Of a DNA stretch of 64,000 bases, positions 22,048 to 35,421 are shown in pieces. Positions within the stretch are counted from its first letter, which is position 1. The number at the start of each line of letters is the position of its first letter. The notes under the pieces are model-generated. The model had not been told where the DNA came from. It made no database searches and saw only the letters and a list, made by a program, of their open reading frames with translations. Origin of the DNA: Calycina herbarum (Eukaryota; Ascomycota; Leotiomycetes; Helotiales; Pezizellaceae); NCBI GenBank assembly GCA_001414485.1, contig LLEY01000100.1, positions 1 through 64,000 of the forward strand. Direction: 5' to 3'. A program made the position numbers and the translations under genes.

Positions 22048-24751
22048 ATGATGCGCCAACCCTCTCACAGCAGTTCCAATTCCAACTCTCCCTCGGCCTC
22101 GAGCCCGAAACCAAAGAGTTTCTTCGGATGGCCCAGAAAGAGTAGGACTTCCATCAGCGGGGCCTCTTTGCAACAAGAGCAAACAACTCCACAAGACAGA
22201 GGAGTTCCGGGGAAAGAATTTTTGGTACGGGTATCGAATTCCCCTCCCCACTTGGGTCCAGACTAACATCGTCCAGCGAGATTACAGTCAGGATCCTATT
22301 GTGAGCACACCTCCAATCTTGCCCGATGTCGAACCAACACAAACAAACACAATACCCTCGCCAGATCCTTTCTTCGGTTCAACTCACGACTCCGAATATA
22401 TACATCTGAAAGAAAATATACGACGTCTGCGAAAAGCCCCGCCGGGATCCGATCCGAAAAAGGTGGACAATACTTGGGAGGTATACAAGAAAGTGCGGGA
22501 TGAGTGCTTGCAACTATGCAAGAGTCTGCTTCAAAAATCTCGTAAGTGAACGAGGCACCCTCGCCAGCATATACGCGTTGGAAACTTCCAATTCTGACCG
22601 ACAATAGAAAATGGCGCTCGAAGCCAATCCCTCGAATCGAGCGACCACATGGATGCCAGATCGTCCTACAGTGGCTCCTTGGTTGAGATCCCCTCAAACG
22701 TCCATCCCAACGACCAGCGCGTCGCGGCAATACGCGAATATAAATCGATACAAGAACAAATGGTAGAGAACTTCAAAGCGTGCCTATTGGCGACATATAT
22801 AAAAAATGAACCCGGTGCATCGGAACGACAAATGGAAACCTTTCTAGAAGATGGAATGCTTCGAAAAAGTTTGATCGCGAGATGGCGGGAGACGAGCATT
22901 CACGCCATGAAATCCGAAAAGTTATTGTTCTGGGAACAGTTCAAGATACGCTCGCTAAATTTCGACAAATTAAAACTCGACTTGAAGGCGATAGCACGAC
23001 TTTTCGACGCGCCAAACCTAGAAGTGGACAATACAAATTCCAATGTTCGAGAGTATGTGATATCGAAGAACGGAGATACGATTTTGGAATTTTGCAACAA
23101 AGGACCAGAAGGATATCCAAAATTACAATTTCGTGTATCTTCTCACCATTTGGCAGAGTCGTCGCCATTTTTTGCTGAGATGCTCTTGCCCAAAAAGTCT
23201 ATATTTTTCAGAACTCCCCCAATGGAGGGTAGACTCCCCGCACCACCTGCCAGACATATAGGTAAAGATGGTACGGAAGTCAAGGTTTACCGAATGCCTC
23301 AGATAGAACTCAACAAGCACGAAGCTATGACGATAGTCCTGCATGCTGCACACGGTCACAACGTGAAGGTTCCCAGACATATCGAATTCCCCGTCTTTGT
23401 TAGCGTAGCCGAGGTGTGTCTGAAATATCAATGTACCTCGCCTTTGGAGCTCCATGTGGAACACCGATGGCTTCCACCGTTGCTCGCAAAAGCAGGCGAA
23501 GACAGCCCAGACGGACTGTTGCTCATTGGCTATGCTTTCGGGCATCGAGAATTATTCACACGCACGTCAAAATCGGCAATCCTAGATTCGTTGGACGATG
23601 AGGAAATTCAAGAAATGGAATTGTGGCCACAACCTGTGAAAGACAAAATCAAAGCTATCAGAGCAGCGAAGCTTGCGCAGATACACGATTGTTGCAAAAC
23701 GGCTCTTCAGGACTATTTCAAACCACCCGCAGATACGATTGGCTCCGTTCGTAAGTCCAGTGTTGGGTCTCTAGAATTGACAACAACACCTCGTTGCCCA
23801 AAGCGCTCTCGATTATGTGATGCCACGAATCTGGGATGGCTGATGCTGGTATACAACGAGCTTCATGTTCTGCCCAGCCTTATGGATAAAGTTGGCTTTC
23901 CCGGTCTTCCACAACCACCACGTCGAAGTTTGAAGGGGCTCGTCAATTCCCTAAGACTAATGCCTTCCGCTCCTCAAGTCAATGAAGTCCACACCGGAGT
24001 TTGTGATTACGCCCCAGCATTTAGAAGCGCAATCGACGACATATACAATAGTATAACTGGCCTAACCCTTTTCGATATCACAGGTCGCTGGGGATGGGCC
24101 CTCTCAAAGAACGACCACGGACCAGGCGAGCACTTACAAGACATGACTGAACTCCCAGCCGACTCTGATATCGCCAAACGTCCTTCAACTATTTTCAGCG
24201 GAGCAAGTCTCGTAACTCAGGAATCCGACGATCTGATAGAAATAATACCCGGAAGACCAGTCTCAAATTCCAGCTCCTACTCACCAACAAACACCACCTT
24301 CCCAGCACCAAAACCAAACCCCTCTCGACCTCCCCATCTCACCATTCCTCTCAGCGATAAAGAATCCAAAATCCTCACCTCCGATAAACAAAAACTCACA
24401 TCCCCACCTCCCTCAAACTCCCCTCCTCCCCCAGACGACCAAGATCTTTACGATGCCTCCCCGCCTTTTACACCTTTTAATTCGGAACCTGTGATGTCTG
24501 CCGAGGAGGCAAATGAATATCTCTATGGTTACGATCAATCTTCTACTAGTTTGCCAGAAATGACACCGCCACCGGGGGATAGTCAGAAAGTTTTACTTGG
24601 GGATTTGGAGAGGGCGGGGGGGAAACCGGAGGTTAGTAGGAGGGCTCTTGTTTTAGGCGTGGGGGAGGATAAGGTTAGGAGTTTAGAGGTGGATGAGGAG
24701 AAGGTTTTGAGGGAGGAGAAGGAGGGGGTTTTGGGGGTTGGGTGTGGGTGA
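22048..24751 (+). CDS. BTB/POZ-domain protein
   Basis: A fungal BTB protein of unknown role. Such proteins usually act as oligomerisation or Cul3 adaptor modules. Exons are 22048-22224, 22277-22541 and 22608-24751, giving 861 aa with both junctions in frame. Residues 1-60 are Ser/Pro-rich and disordered. Residues 165-290 are largely helical (coiled-coil-like, many K/E). About 300-345 reads NGDTILEFCNKG through FRVSSHHLAESSPFFAEM, the first half of a BTB fold. The remainder (HGHNVKVPRHIEFPVFVSVA) fits the fold's second half to about residue 430. The C-terminal 250 residues are Pro/Ser-rich and acidic, with no recognised domain. ATG 22048 is the first good start, and the 5' exons could extend further. 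Confidence 0.8.
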
Positions 24752-25459
24752 AACAAGATTCCTTTGGCTCGAGGGGCGTGGCAGGTGGTGAGGGGATATA
24801 TGGATTGCTTGTATGAGGTGGGTTGTTTTGTTTTGTTTTGGGTATTTCTTGTATGTCGGTTTTCCTTTGACTGGAGACTGGATGAGAGGAACGAATTCTT
24901 GGGATAGAGTTTATTTTCTTTCTTTTCGCATTTGGTATTGGGTTAGGGGGGCGGGAAGGAAAGGAAAGGATGGGATGAGATACCCAGGGATCACGGAGAG
25001 GGATTTAAAAATCCCTACAGCTTGGGGAAAGGGGGACTGATGTCTTTAGTTTCTTTTCATTTCTTTCTTCGGGTTCTCTCTTCTCATTTCTAATGGTTTG
25101 GTGGCGTATTATACCCCATTGCGCTTTTTGGATTTTGGATTTCTGGGTTGAGATGGAAATATGGACGGGGCATTGTTTGTGGTGGATTATTTTCTTCTTT
25201 TTATGATGGGGTTATATGATGATGATGGGTAATGATGGTATATACGATATTTTGTCGAAGATTTTATATTAAGAGAGGTCAGAGACATGGAAGAAAGAGA
25301 AAAGTAAGATTAGTGGGGAAATATACAGAAGTACTATCTCGTGCAAGTTCTAAAACAACCTGTTGCCCATGATGATTTTGGTAACGAACCTCTCAAATAT
25401 TTACGAGTGGTTTTCATGTAAAACAATTCGTCGCAAGTATTCCCAATTCCCTTGATGAC
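24752..25459. other. 3' flank of the BTB gene
   Basis: 708 bp, T/G-rich on the plus strand near 24780-25260. It is consistent with a 3' UTR and terminator region. No coding evidence. Confidence 0.4.
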
Positions 25460-25892
25460 GGCTGACTCGCAAGGTGTTAGCTTACCCACCAAGTGCGAGC
25501 TACCCACGAAGTGATAGCTTACTCATAAAGTGATCGCTTACTTCTAAGGTGATCGCTTACTTACAAAAGACTAACTCATCCACAAAATGACAGCTCACCC
25601 GCAAAGTGACATCTTACCCCGAAGTGACAGCTTACTTGTATGGTAGCAGCTTACCCTTATTGCAATCGCTTACCTACACAGTAATAGCTTACTAGCAAAG
25701 CGAAAGCTTACTTTCAAAGTGATATCCTACTCACAAAGCACCGGCTCACCCAAAAAGTGACATCTCATCCACAAATTGACAGCTTGCCTACAAAGTACTA
25801 GCTTGCCCGCAAAGCACCAGCTTACTTACAAAGTATCAGCTCACCCGCAAAGTGACAGCTGACTTGCAAAGTACAGCTTACCCCCAAAGCAG
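25460..25892. repeat. Degenerate 19-bp minisatellite, about 23 units
   Basis: The stretch is built from units of 18-20 bp with consensus AGCTTACYCRCAAAGTGAC. By eye I count about 23 head-to-tail units from GGCTGACTCGCAAGGTG (25460) to AGCTTACCCCCAAAGCAG (about 25892). No two neighbours are identical, so the array is old. There is no open frame through it and no unique spacer between units, so it is not a CRISPR-like array. Confidence 0.85.
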
Positions 25893-27176
25893 TTCTCACA
25901 CGTGACGACATTCACAATCACAAGGTTATTTACCTTTTACTTCTCTCGCTTCTCAGCGAGCACAGCATATATTCACATCAAAATACCACAGGAATTCAAG
26001 TGGAAAGAAAACGATAGTCAAATGTATTGTGCCTAAAAATCATTGGTCCGTTGGTGTTGTGCTGCTATTGGTAGGAAACCTACAGAAATACAAACAGCCC
26101 GTATTTATTCACCGGTAAACTAGGAATAGCTTGAGAATTGAACTCCAATTTTCAGAGCACCTATCTAGCTAAGCCAGGATTAGCTTAGACAATCTCCTAT
26201 GTAGGTGACCCAGGAACCGCGTGAAAATCGAGTTTCAAGGAGACGTGGCAATTCAATTCGTAGGTAACCTGCAAATAGCCAGCCCCCTCTGAATTTCTTG
26301 GCTCCGGGCTATTTCCAGGAAACCTAACCTAACCTACAAATAGGCCGAAAAGCAAAACTTCGGGAAAGTACGAGATTCCATCTTATTACTCGGAAAATCG
26401 ATGCGCGGAAACTTTCCTCCACTCGTGGCCCTCAGATTTAGTCGAGAAGGCTCGTATCCCACTCCAACTACACACCCGAGCTCGCGAGGGGTGGAATGAA
26501 GACTTGAGAGGTTGGTCATGTTTGGAGGTACGATGGGCTCTCTCTGACCACTACAAAGAAAAAATTGAAAGACCCGTTTTTCTTCCAGTGCACGGTGTAT
26601 CTAGTCTGCTATCAATCGTAAAGACAACCAGTCACCAAGTCATGAACTCACCAACTCACCAATTCACAAAGCAAACCCTCAAAAACAATTGTGGACAACA
26701 TCTCAAATGATTCGTATACCAACCACCAACTCCCCTCCAGACCTAAAAGTCCTAAAAGATCGATTCGTCCATCCATGATATCCAGTACCTTCCAGATATG
26801 AAAATGCGAATAGATAAACACTCCCCCCAAACTCCATGCCAACTCCAAATGCAAGTCCACAATGCTCCCAAATTTTCCCTGTGAAAGTTTTTTGAACCTA
26901 AAAGCCTCCTCCGATATGTATCGCGAAAAAAAAGAAGGAAGGAAGGAATGGAAGAATTGGGTGTGAAAGGAAAAAACAAGAAAGAGAGCAGACAAATCAA
27001 GAGAATAGTTTCAAACTTCTAATAAAGTCTTTTCTTTCAACCACAACCATTGGAAACGAAGACGCTGAGAGATGGCTCCAGACTCCAAGCGGAAAATGAC
27101 GAGAACAAGCGCTGAAAAGAGCATGGAAATGCAAGAAAGGGGATGGGAGCAGGAGTTGCGACAACCAAGATGTGCC
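25893..27176. other. Intergenic, nothing recognised
   Basis: 1.28 kb between the minisatellite and the ISN1 gene. Short frames on both strands lack motifs. A purine run sits near 26925-26990. Confidence 0.4.
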
Positions 27177-29076
27177 TCAGCCCTCACGTCGCTTCGACTC
27201 CACCTCCTTAACAATACCAATCATCCCCGTCAACTCATCCAGCAACTCCACCGTCTCAGTCGGACTAGCAATCCAAGCCGTCGTGCCCACAACCCTAGCC
27301 TTAAAGTCATTGCTCCCCGCGCTAAGAAACTGATCCCCAACATGAAGCGTCCTCTCCCCACCAATCGCCTCAAAGCCCGAGTCCGAATAACTGCTGTTGC
27401 TATCTCCAGAACTGGTACTTCCTTCATTGCCTTCGATGCTCTTGCCAAAGTAATTCTGACAAACCTGGACACCCCATGACTTATCTCCGATATCGACAAA
27501 GACATCGTTTCCACCGTTGAAAGCGCAGAAGGGGAGGAGACGTCCGACTTCACTCATTTCGAGCTTCTTCTGTACGACTAGGACCGTTTCCTCGAGGGAT
27601 TCGCGGGCGAAGCGGTAGCTGGCGACAGAGGGGATAATACCTACAGCTCGTTCCTTTCTCAAAATAATAGCCGGGAGCGCGAGGTTCTTAACACATTCGC
27701 GAAGCGAGGATTCAGCGAGGTCGAGGAGGGCAGTGATGGTCGGTTGATTCCAAGAAGACATCGAGGGGAGGATCCATGATCGACGAGGGAGGTATTCGAG
27801 GAGGTGGGGGGAGGTGGGGGAGAAGCGGAAGAGGAAGTTGGATTCGCCGCCTTGAGGTTTATATATGTTGTTAGGAACTTTGCGGGCTTTGTTAGGACGG
27901 GAAGGGAGATCGGGCCACACACCCATGACTATCAAATTGTTTCTCTGTTCGTCGGTGAGCTGCGGGGAGGACTTGACGGCGTCGAGGAGACCGTGGAGGC
28001 GGCCGTAGTATTTCTCTGCTTCCGTGTAGCCTGCTGCTGTGACGATGCCGATCTTGGTGTCGTTGCTCATGAGGACTGTGTCAAATAGTTAGTGAAGATT
28101 CAGAGAAGATAGGATATCAAAGACTCACATATGATTCTTATGATGATGGGGTTGTCAGGTTCCAAACTCTTACCATCATCGTACCTAAGACGTGTTAGCG
28201 TCTCCTCCCCTAAACCAACCCTACTCATCTTACAGTGTAACATCTCCATCGAAGGTTGCCAAGTCCAAATGTCCACCTGATGTCAATCCCAAGAGTTGCG
28301 CAGTGTTGAGAATAAGACGAACATCATTGAAGGATGGTGGGACAAAGCGCCGAGAAGAGATGAAGCGCTGCTTATCTTGATATTTGAACGCCTCAGCTAG
28401 AGGAAGTTTCGTGAAGAAAGTGCCGATGGTTGGAACCAAAAGTTTGAGCTTGGATTGAATTTGACCATGATGAGTGATGTTTTGATGGGCAACTAATTGA
28501 AGGTCAGAATGATGTGAAGATTGAAAGTGAAGAATCGGCAGGCGAAACGTCCTCAGGTCAACAAAGAGAGGTGAAAAATGCAACGAGCTTGGACCACTCA
28601 AAATAACAAGATTCAGTGAATCGACAAGACTAGCCCATTCACCCAAAACAAGACTGGAAGAAAAGATCAACAAAAAAGCAAAGTACTAACTGTGATCATC
28701 AATCATCTCCTCAACGTCTTGCATAATCTCAGCATATCGTCGATGGGCATTCTCCGCCATTTGTTCAACTGAAGTCTTTCTAGTCTCAAACACACCAGTC
28801 GGTTGGGAGTGAAGCACAAAAGGAACAGCAAGGAGACCTTTAATCCATTCTATTCACCCGTTAGCAAAACTCATCCCAATACCACACACAAGATTGGTTG
28901 ACAAAAGTCAGGGGGGAGAGGGAAAAGCCAAAACACTAGCGTGAACTGAAAGTGAAAACCATACCAATGAATTGATCTCTCCTATGTGTCTTGAGCGCAT
29001 CTAAACCTCATTAGCATTCCGATCTCCAATCACAAGGGGTAACAAACTCACACTCAACACGATAGCGAGTCGTCAT
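27177..29076 (-). CDS. ISN1: IMP-specific 5'-nucleotidase
   Basis: A cytosolic enzyme hydrolysing IMP to inosine and phosphate in purine turnover and NAD-linked salvage. Six minus-strand exons (29076-29052, 29000-28965, 28849-28691, 28492-28234, 28184-28129, 28075-27177) join in frame to 477 aa. The intron lengths are 51, 115, 198, 49 and 53 nt. The N-terminus MTTRYRVEYALKTHRRDQFI is the family's typical start, split over two tiny exons. DLATFDGDVTLY is the HAD-type DxDxT motif with the nucleophile aspartate. KIGIVTAAGYTEAEKYYGRL is motif II. FNGGNDVFVDIGDKSWGV and GDQFLSAGSNDFKARVVG supply the later HAD acidic motif. Length matches the yeast enzyme (about 450 aa). It appears intact. Confidence 0.95.
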
Positions 29077-29726
29077 CTTGAAACCTGTTCAAAGATCGAT
29101 CTATTTTGGTGACTCCCAAGTCAACTTGATATGTGAAGAAGCAAAGCAACGTCCCAAAGAACAAAAGGTATAAATCTGCTAGAACAGAAAGAAGTTGAAG
29201 TTCAAACTCGTCTTGAATCCATAAAAGAGAAGCCTCGTAGCTCCTTTAAATACCACCGGGGTTGACTTGCGATAGCCACTTTGCCAAACCTAGAAGTTTG
29301 CGTTGGCTCAGGATGTGTTGTTGAAGTGTTGTTGGAGTGGAGAAGAGAGGTCTGGCCTATCTTGAGAGTATTTATCTGACTCTCACCGCCCGCCGGAAGA
29401 CCACATGACTTGACTAGCGGGGTAAGGGGAAGTCTTGGCATAATTTCGCTTATTCAAATGGACGGTGCCCTATCTCTGTTGATAAATCGTGCTATTCGCC
29501 ATTTTGTTTCAAGATTGTGTGGTGAATTGGTTGTGTTACAAGGATACTTGGGTTGTCAAACATTAAACTTTTGATGCCAAGAGATTACCCCTCCTCTCCA
29601 TCACCCTGCCACGTATATTCTTTTCGAAGACAAACATCACATTATTCAAGTTATGGCATGGCTTGTTGTCATAAAGTTATATTCTTTCTGAGAGGAGATA
29701 CCAATCATGTGCAACCTTCCTTCTCT
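29077..29726. other. Intergenic between ISN1 and PFK
   Basis: 650 bp carrying the ISN1 promoter and the PFK 3' flank. A 79-codon minus-strand frame at 29202-29441 has no family match and probably lies in the 5' leader. Confidence 0.4.
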
Positions 29727-32203
29727 CTACTCCAAACCTCTCTTTCTATCCTTGGCCAATTTGCCAGTCAGAGGGCTCTCCGGCCGAGGCACTTCCGGTC
29801 TACCACTAAGTGAATCTACAATGTGCTTTAGTCCTGTCCAAAATTCATCCTTGGGTCTTCGGTTCTTCCAATCGGTCTCATTCTCCTCCACATCTTTCAT
29901 AGGGCTGAACACGACCGAGGCACCCTTGATGCCAATTACGGTGCTGCTCTGCGGGTTTTTCAAAATCGACTCGTCTGTTCGGTCTTCAAACTTCTCCAAG
30001 TGCTCTATACACTTAATGGCCATTCTCACGGCTCGTGTACGATCCATTGGCGAAGGCACTCCACCTTGTTGGACGTGCCCGGGAATTGAATCTCGGGATT
30101 CAAAACGCTCGTGTGCCTCCTCGCGGATCATATCCGCGATCAATTTCGCGCTGTAAACCTTACTCGCCTTTTCATTGACCAGAATGAGACGACCAGCTCT
30201 AGATTGTCCCGAGTCTTCCTGGAACGCTTTACGTAGATGCTCAATGTCCGCCGCAAGCATAGCAATGCTGATACCTTCCTCTGGGGTGTACACTGCAACG
30301 GCGCCAACCGAGAGACCTGCAAGCGTGGCGATATATCCTGAACGACCTCCTTGTGTTTCAATGACGAAAACTCTTCTTCTGGATGCCGAGGCGGATTGCT
30401 TGATCTTGTCGCAGTAACTCATCAATTCATTAAGACAGGTGTCGGACCCAAGACTGTATTCTGTACCGGGGACATTATTTGAGATTGTAGCAGGAAGGAG
30501 GGTCATTGGAATGCAGAGAGAAGAGTATTGTTCTCTTGCCTGTCGGAGCTGAGAGAGGGATTGGAAAGCCTCAAATCCACCAATAAGGAAGAGTCCGTCG
30601 ATTTTGTATTGTTTGACAAGGGAAGCAATCAGCTCCATGCCGGATTCTTTGGGGGTCTCACGATTCATTCCAATTTCGGAACCGCCCTTACTAGCCCAGC
30701 TGTCAACCTCGAGCCAGTCAAATTCCCGGACAGCTCCTGATGGTTTGTCGCCATGATGGCGAGCGAACCCAGCGAAACCGTTGTGTATAGCAAGTGGTGT
30801 ATGCCCACGGGTAAGACAATATGCCACAGCTGCTCTTGTGGCAGCATTGACACCGCCAGCTGGGGCCCCGACGTGGATGATGGCAATTCGCATATGCTAT
30901 AACTTGTAAGCTTTTGACTTGGAAAACTGGTTATGAGCGGACCTTGGTTTGAGGGAGAAGCATGGATTTGTTCAAGCCCGTTGCTGTTGTAGTCATGTAT
31001 GATTGGTACATATCTGTGAACTCGGTATCTCTTAAACCCATAGCCTTGTCAAAATCCCGGGCTTCGATAGCTTTGGCCACCTCCTGTGTGTCCAATACTG
31101 CTTGCACCAGAGGTTTTCGCGTGATCTTGTTCTCGTTTATGGCGATAAATGGAGTTGGTGTATCGGGAGTGGCATCCAAGACTGCTTTGACAGCTTCTAC
31201 ACCCTGTAAAGTTGCGAGATATCGATCGAATGCACAGGCAGCTCCCCCTCTTTGCACATGACCAAGTGTTGTAATTCGGGTGTCCAGAGCAAGACCGGAC
31301 CTGTCTGCTAGAAGGTCTTTGATCATCTCAGGTGAGATTTTGCCCCCGTCCTGGTCGTGGGCACCTTCGGCAACAATGACAATCGTCTTACGTTTTCCAA
31401 TTTTTCGGTGCTGTTGTAAAGTTAGCTCATGGGTACTCTCTGAGACGAATTTTACCAACTTGTGCCACAATGCCACACATCTCCTCCTTCCAGTTTGATC
31501 CTCTGGGTTTCTCGGGAATAAAGACAAAGTCGGCACCGGTTGCAACACCAGTCATCAATGCCAACCATCCACAATGTCTGCCCATGACTTCAATGACGAA
31601 GGCTCGGGAATGTGAGGAGGCCGTTGCCTCAATGCGATCCACCATTTCACAGATATTGCCCAAAGCCGTGTAGCACCCAATGGTCGCATCCGTCCCCGAC
31701 ATATCATTGTCAATTGACCCAACCAGGCCGACGATATTCAGGTGTTTGAAGGGTTCGACTTGGTCTTGGGTGAGTTGCTTGGTGTCGACCAACTCCTGGA
31801 TCAAGCTGGGCCATTCCGAGCGGAACTTGTCAGCTCCCGTCAAGGAGCCATCACCACCGCAGATGATGAGGGCATCGATACCATTGAGGACCATATTCTT
31901 TGCGGCCGTGAGTCTGCCGGGACGTTCGTAGAATGCCATACATCGGGCTGTTCCAATCAAGGTGCCACCTTCGGAGAGCCAGCCTCGAACCATTGACCAC
32001 TCAAACTTCTTGATTTTCTCTTCTCCTTGAACGAGGCCCTCGTAGCCCTCGTAGATGCAGAATACCTCGCAGTTGGCCTCGATGGCCATTCGCACGACAG
32101 CTCGAATCGCTCCGTTCATGCCTGGGGAATCACCACCACTGGTCATCATCCCGATTCTTCGTTTCTTCCCCTCGAGAGGAGGTGGGGGTTGGGCGGGGGC
32201 CAT
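29727..32203 (-). CDS. ATP-dependent 6-phosphofructokinase
   Basis: This is the cytosolic glycolytic enzyme phosphorylating fructose 6-phosphate to fructose 1,6-bisphosphate, of the large eukaryotic duplicated form. Minus-strand exons are 32203-31460, 31410-30943 and 30896-29727, giving 793 aa, with introns of 49 and 46 nt. The first uses a GTTGGT donor that is less usual but gives the right frame. The N-terminal half has [14 protein letters not shown] (ATP site), [27 protein letters not shown] with the catalytic aspartate, [10 protein letters not shown] and [16 protein letters not shown]. The C-terminal regulatory half repeats the fold ([43 protein letters not shown]). Start is MAPAQPPPP, and an upstream in-frame extension to 32440 is not protein-like. 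It is a single-copy housekeeping gene and appears intact. Confidence 0.96.
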
Positions 32204-33362
32204 GATGGTCGGGTGTTTGGAGGGGTAGGTAGTAGGTATTGTATAGCTATGTTTTAGTTGGAGAAAAGAGAAATTGATATAGAATAAAAATGAGGAAGAA
32301 GGATGGTGAAGGAGAAGAGAAGGAAGAAAATTCTCTGCCTCACGGGGGATCAAGTTGAGGGGTTTTCCAAAAGGGAGGGCAATGACGATGGTGTCTCCAG
32401 GTAAGAAGAGGTGGGTGGTACTCGAGTACTTGCTCTTCAAAAGAAAAGAGTTTCCGTGGGTTGGCGTGGGTTTGGCCCGGCCTTGCTGGTTGGGTTGGCA
32501 GTTCCAGTGGTGGACCTGACCTGGAGCTTTATCGGATTCTTTATCTCTGGGCTGAGACCCGAATCATCACACAGTACCTAGGTATAGTGGACTCACCAGC
32601 TTTACGCGATTGAATGTGGGGGATGACAGGAGCTCCAGGGTACTCTGCTCCAATTACAGCGTTGGGAAAAAGCACGACGACGCCATGTTGGGTGAATACA
32701 GGGGCTTTGCTGCACTCACCCCTCCCTAGCATCCCTAGCATCCCTAGCATCAAGCTAGCCCTGCACCCAGCCCTGTCTCCCGTGGCCCAGTGCTAAAACC
32801 GCCGACGACGGTCACCGAATTCACCTCCAGCTCTCGAGGTCGAGTATTGCTATCGGGAATTCACCAGACCACCACCAATTGTAGACCACCCCGCACCAGG
32901 CTAGCTACAGGCTAGCTAAGAGCTACAAGTACCTAGTGACTTGGAGGGGTACTAAGGAGCCTCATCAGAGTTATGATATAGCACCTGCACCTCTGCCATG
33001 ACATGCCAATCAACCATCTGAGTAACATCATATTTTCCACTCTACCCCCATACCAAATACCAAATACCAAATACTAAATACCAAATACCGAATACCGATT
33101 ATCGAATACCGCTCAGCCTTGCTGCCTAGACCAGACCTGCAATAAAGCCTCGATCAACAGCAGACGTCTCGAGACGCCGTAGTAGGGCCCTTGCGAAGGA
33201 CAAGACCACCGAGTCCAACGTGTGCTAATTCCACTGGACCACATACGAAGCATATGGTTACAGCATAACGGTTGGCAGAAGCTGTTGCAAAGTGCGCTGG
33301 GTACTGCGAACGAGGAATACGACCAAGGAAGGAAAAGGGCTCACAACTAGCACATCTGCAAC
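32204..33362. other. Divergent promoter region with simple repeats
   Basis: 1.16 kb between PFK (leftward) and MED17 (rightward). It holds three exact copies of CCCTAGCAT (32724-32750) and an (AAATACC)n-like run at 33050-33111. No gene is supported here. Confidence 0.5.
33050..33111. repeat. AAATACC heptamer microsatellite
   Basis: About nine imperfect tandem 7-mers (ATACCAA/ATACCGA). They lie about 250 bp upstream of the MED17 start. Confidence 0.8.
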
Positions 33363-35421
33363 ATGGGCTCCATTCCGAATAACTTCCCCATCTCCTTGAG
33401 ATCATGGCCCTCATCAACGAAGCCCACCGAAGGGCCAGATCTGAAAAGACTCTTCGAGCGCATCAATTCGGAGCGCGGTGGATTTCGAAACCTGACAGAA
33501 GAAAGTTTGCGACAGGAAATTGCGGAAGAAGAGGCAGATAAACCAGAGGAAGAAAATGAGGATAGCGAAGAGGATGAGGAAGAACCAGATAAGATGAAGG
33601 AGCTATTGGTAGCAAGAGAGGAGCTTATTGCTCATGTAGAGTAGGTACAAGTGCCCCATCAGCGAGGATTATTGTTGATAATTCTTTAGTTCAGCCTTCA
33701 ATTCAGCCGCATTTGCCTTGGACTTCATTTCGCTTTTGCTATCTAAGGATCTCCCAAGTCAAGCGGGCCAGACGATTTCACCTGCACTCAGAGACATGGT
33801 AGGATTTGGTGCATTAGGTGCCGATAAACTACATGCCCCTCGCCTCGAGCCTGCCAAAAAGCAGGAAAATCTGCGGATTGCGAAAGGATGGAAGTTACAG
33901 AATCTCAACAAGACCGTCGATACTATATTAAATTCTGCAACGAGACTAGAAAAGGAAATCGAGAGCGAAACCAAATATTGGGAAGAAGTTCTTGCTGTTA
34001 GCAATAAAGGCTGGGCAATTTGTCGGATACCAAGCGAGAAGCAGACTTTGGCGGTACGATTTGGTTTCTCAGAAGGTAACGTAATGAAATCATGTTGTCT
34101 GCGCTTTGTACTAACACAAATAGCCTCACTCACGTTCAAGAACCAAAGTTTAGCAGCATTACGCAGAAATGCCGATGGCTCCATATCTCTCGATCGGGGA
34201 TTCTCCGGCACGGAACCACAAGCCTTGCGGGTGCAGATTCATACCAATGGAACTGCTACAGGTTCATCGCCTATACCCAAGCTCGTGGAGCCGGACTCTC
34301 CAGCAGAAGCCTTGATTTTACAAGCACGAAATACCATATTTTCCACCGAACTCTGGCAAGAGCTGAATCGAGAGAGTCGAGTACTCGGAGGACTAGATGT
34401 TAAGTCTGTTGGGGATACCCTTGTTGTGCCTCTCAACTCGACCAAGACAATTGTGGTGGATCTAGTTCCTCTCGGAGAAGTAAACTCTCCTCCTCCGGGA
34501 CCAGATGATCCCCTTGCGGAAGGACTTTGTTTGTCACTGCAGCTTCTGCTAAGCTATGTACATCGACAAATCCACCGCCGTCGTACCCAACCACCACCAC
34601 CAATCTCAGGAAACAAGCGACCAAACCCCCCTTATAATCTCTTCCGTCCACTACTAGCTCGACTAAACCACCAGCGTTCTGTTAGCACCCTCAACTCCCT
34701 CTTATCAACAATCACCTCAATACTTAAATCCGCATCCCTCTCACCAGCACCAGTCTACAAACTCTCCCACTCGACACCACCGGCACCACCAGCCAACATC
34801 CAAAAAGCAGAACTCACAATCTACTCCCTCACCGATCGTCTAGAATCCGTAGCGAGTCTCACTCTTACACCTACAACCACGATCACCATCTCCTCCCGAA
34901 CTGTCCAATTCCCCGTCTCAACCTCGTACTATCAAATCACCCTCAACCCTGAATCTCCACTTGTTACACTCTGCCCGCCCGCTCAGGTTCTCAATACTAT
35001 TGCTAATGTTGAGGAATATATCCTCTACGCCACCTCGTGCGCTCTCGCCTCCTCTTTCGCTACTGTCCTTGAGCCGCAGGAAGATGAGGAGGTGGAGATA
35101 GAGAAGCCTGGGAGGGAGGGATGGCATTTAATTGCGAAACCTAATGTGATGAGAAAGGTGTTCCAGGGTGGGAAGGGGAAGCATTTCGTTTTTGCGTGCG
35201 AGAAGACTGGTGTGAAGGGGTTGAAGCTGAGAGTTGGGTGGGATTGGATGAGACATGAGGGGTTTGGTGTTGGGGGTGGGGATGAGAGGAGGTTGAAGGA
35301 TGAGGGGGTTTATGAGTGGAAGGTGAGAAAGGCGGGGGAGAGTTGGGATGAGGGGGAGGGAGAGGTTGTTCGGAGTTTGGCGGATGTGGTTGAGGGTGCT
35401 GGGACTTGGAGGGGGGAGTGA
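33363..35421 (+). CDS. MED17: Mediator complex subunit 17 (Srb4)
   Basis: MED17 is the head-module scaffold of Mediator, needed for RNA polymerase II transcription. Exons are 33363-33640, 33690-34075 and 34124-35421, giving 653 aa. The second intron (48 nt, 34076-34123) contains no stop, so reading through it would add 16 false residues; its GT..AG ends and the joined ASLTFKNQSLAALRR support removal. Landmarks are LKRLFERINSERGGFRNLTE at the N-terminus, an acidic stretch (about 60-80), HVDSAFNSAAFALDFISLLL and KGWKLQNLNKTVDTIL. ETKYWEEVLAVSNKGWAICR, the family's best-conserved block, and STELWQELNRESRVL follow. The C-terminal third is more divergent. Start ATG 33363 is favoured because the family begins close to this motif. 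It appears intact. Confidence 0.92.

Noticed and set aside
25460..25892. CRISPR-like array
   Set aside because: There are no unique spacers. Units are contiguous and diverged, and the host is a eukaryote.
27072..27479. 135-codon plus-strand frame
   Set aside because: Antisense to the last ISN1 exon, where the minus strand carries clear HAD motifs.
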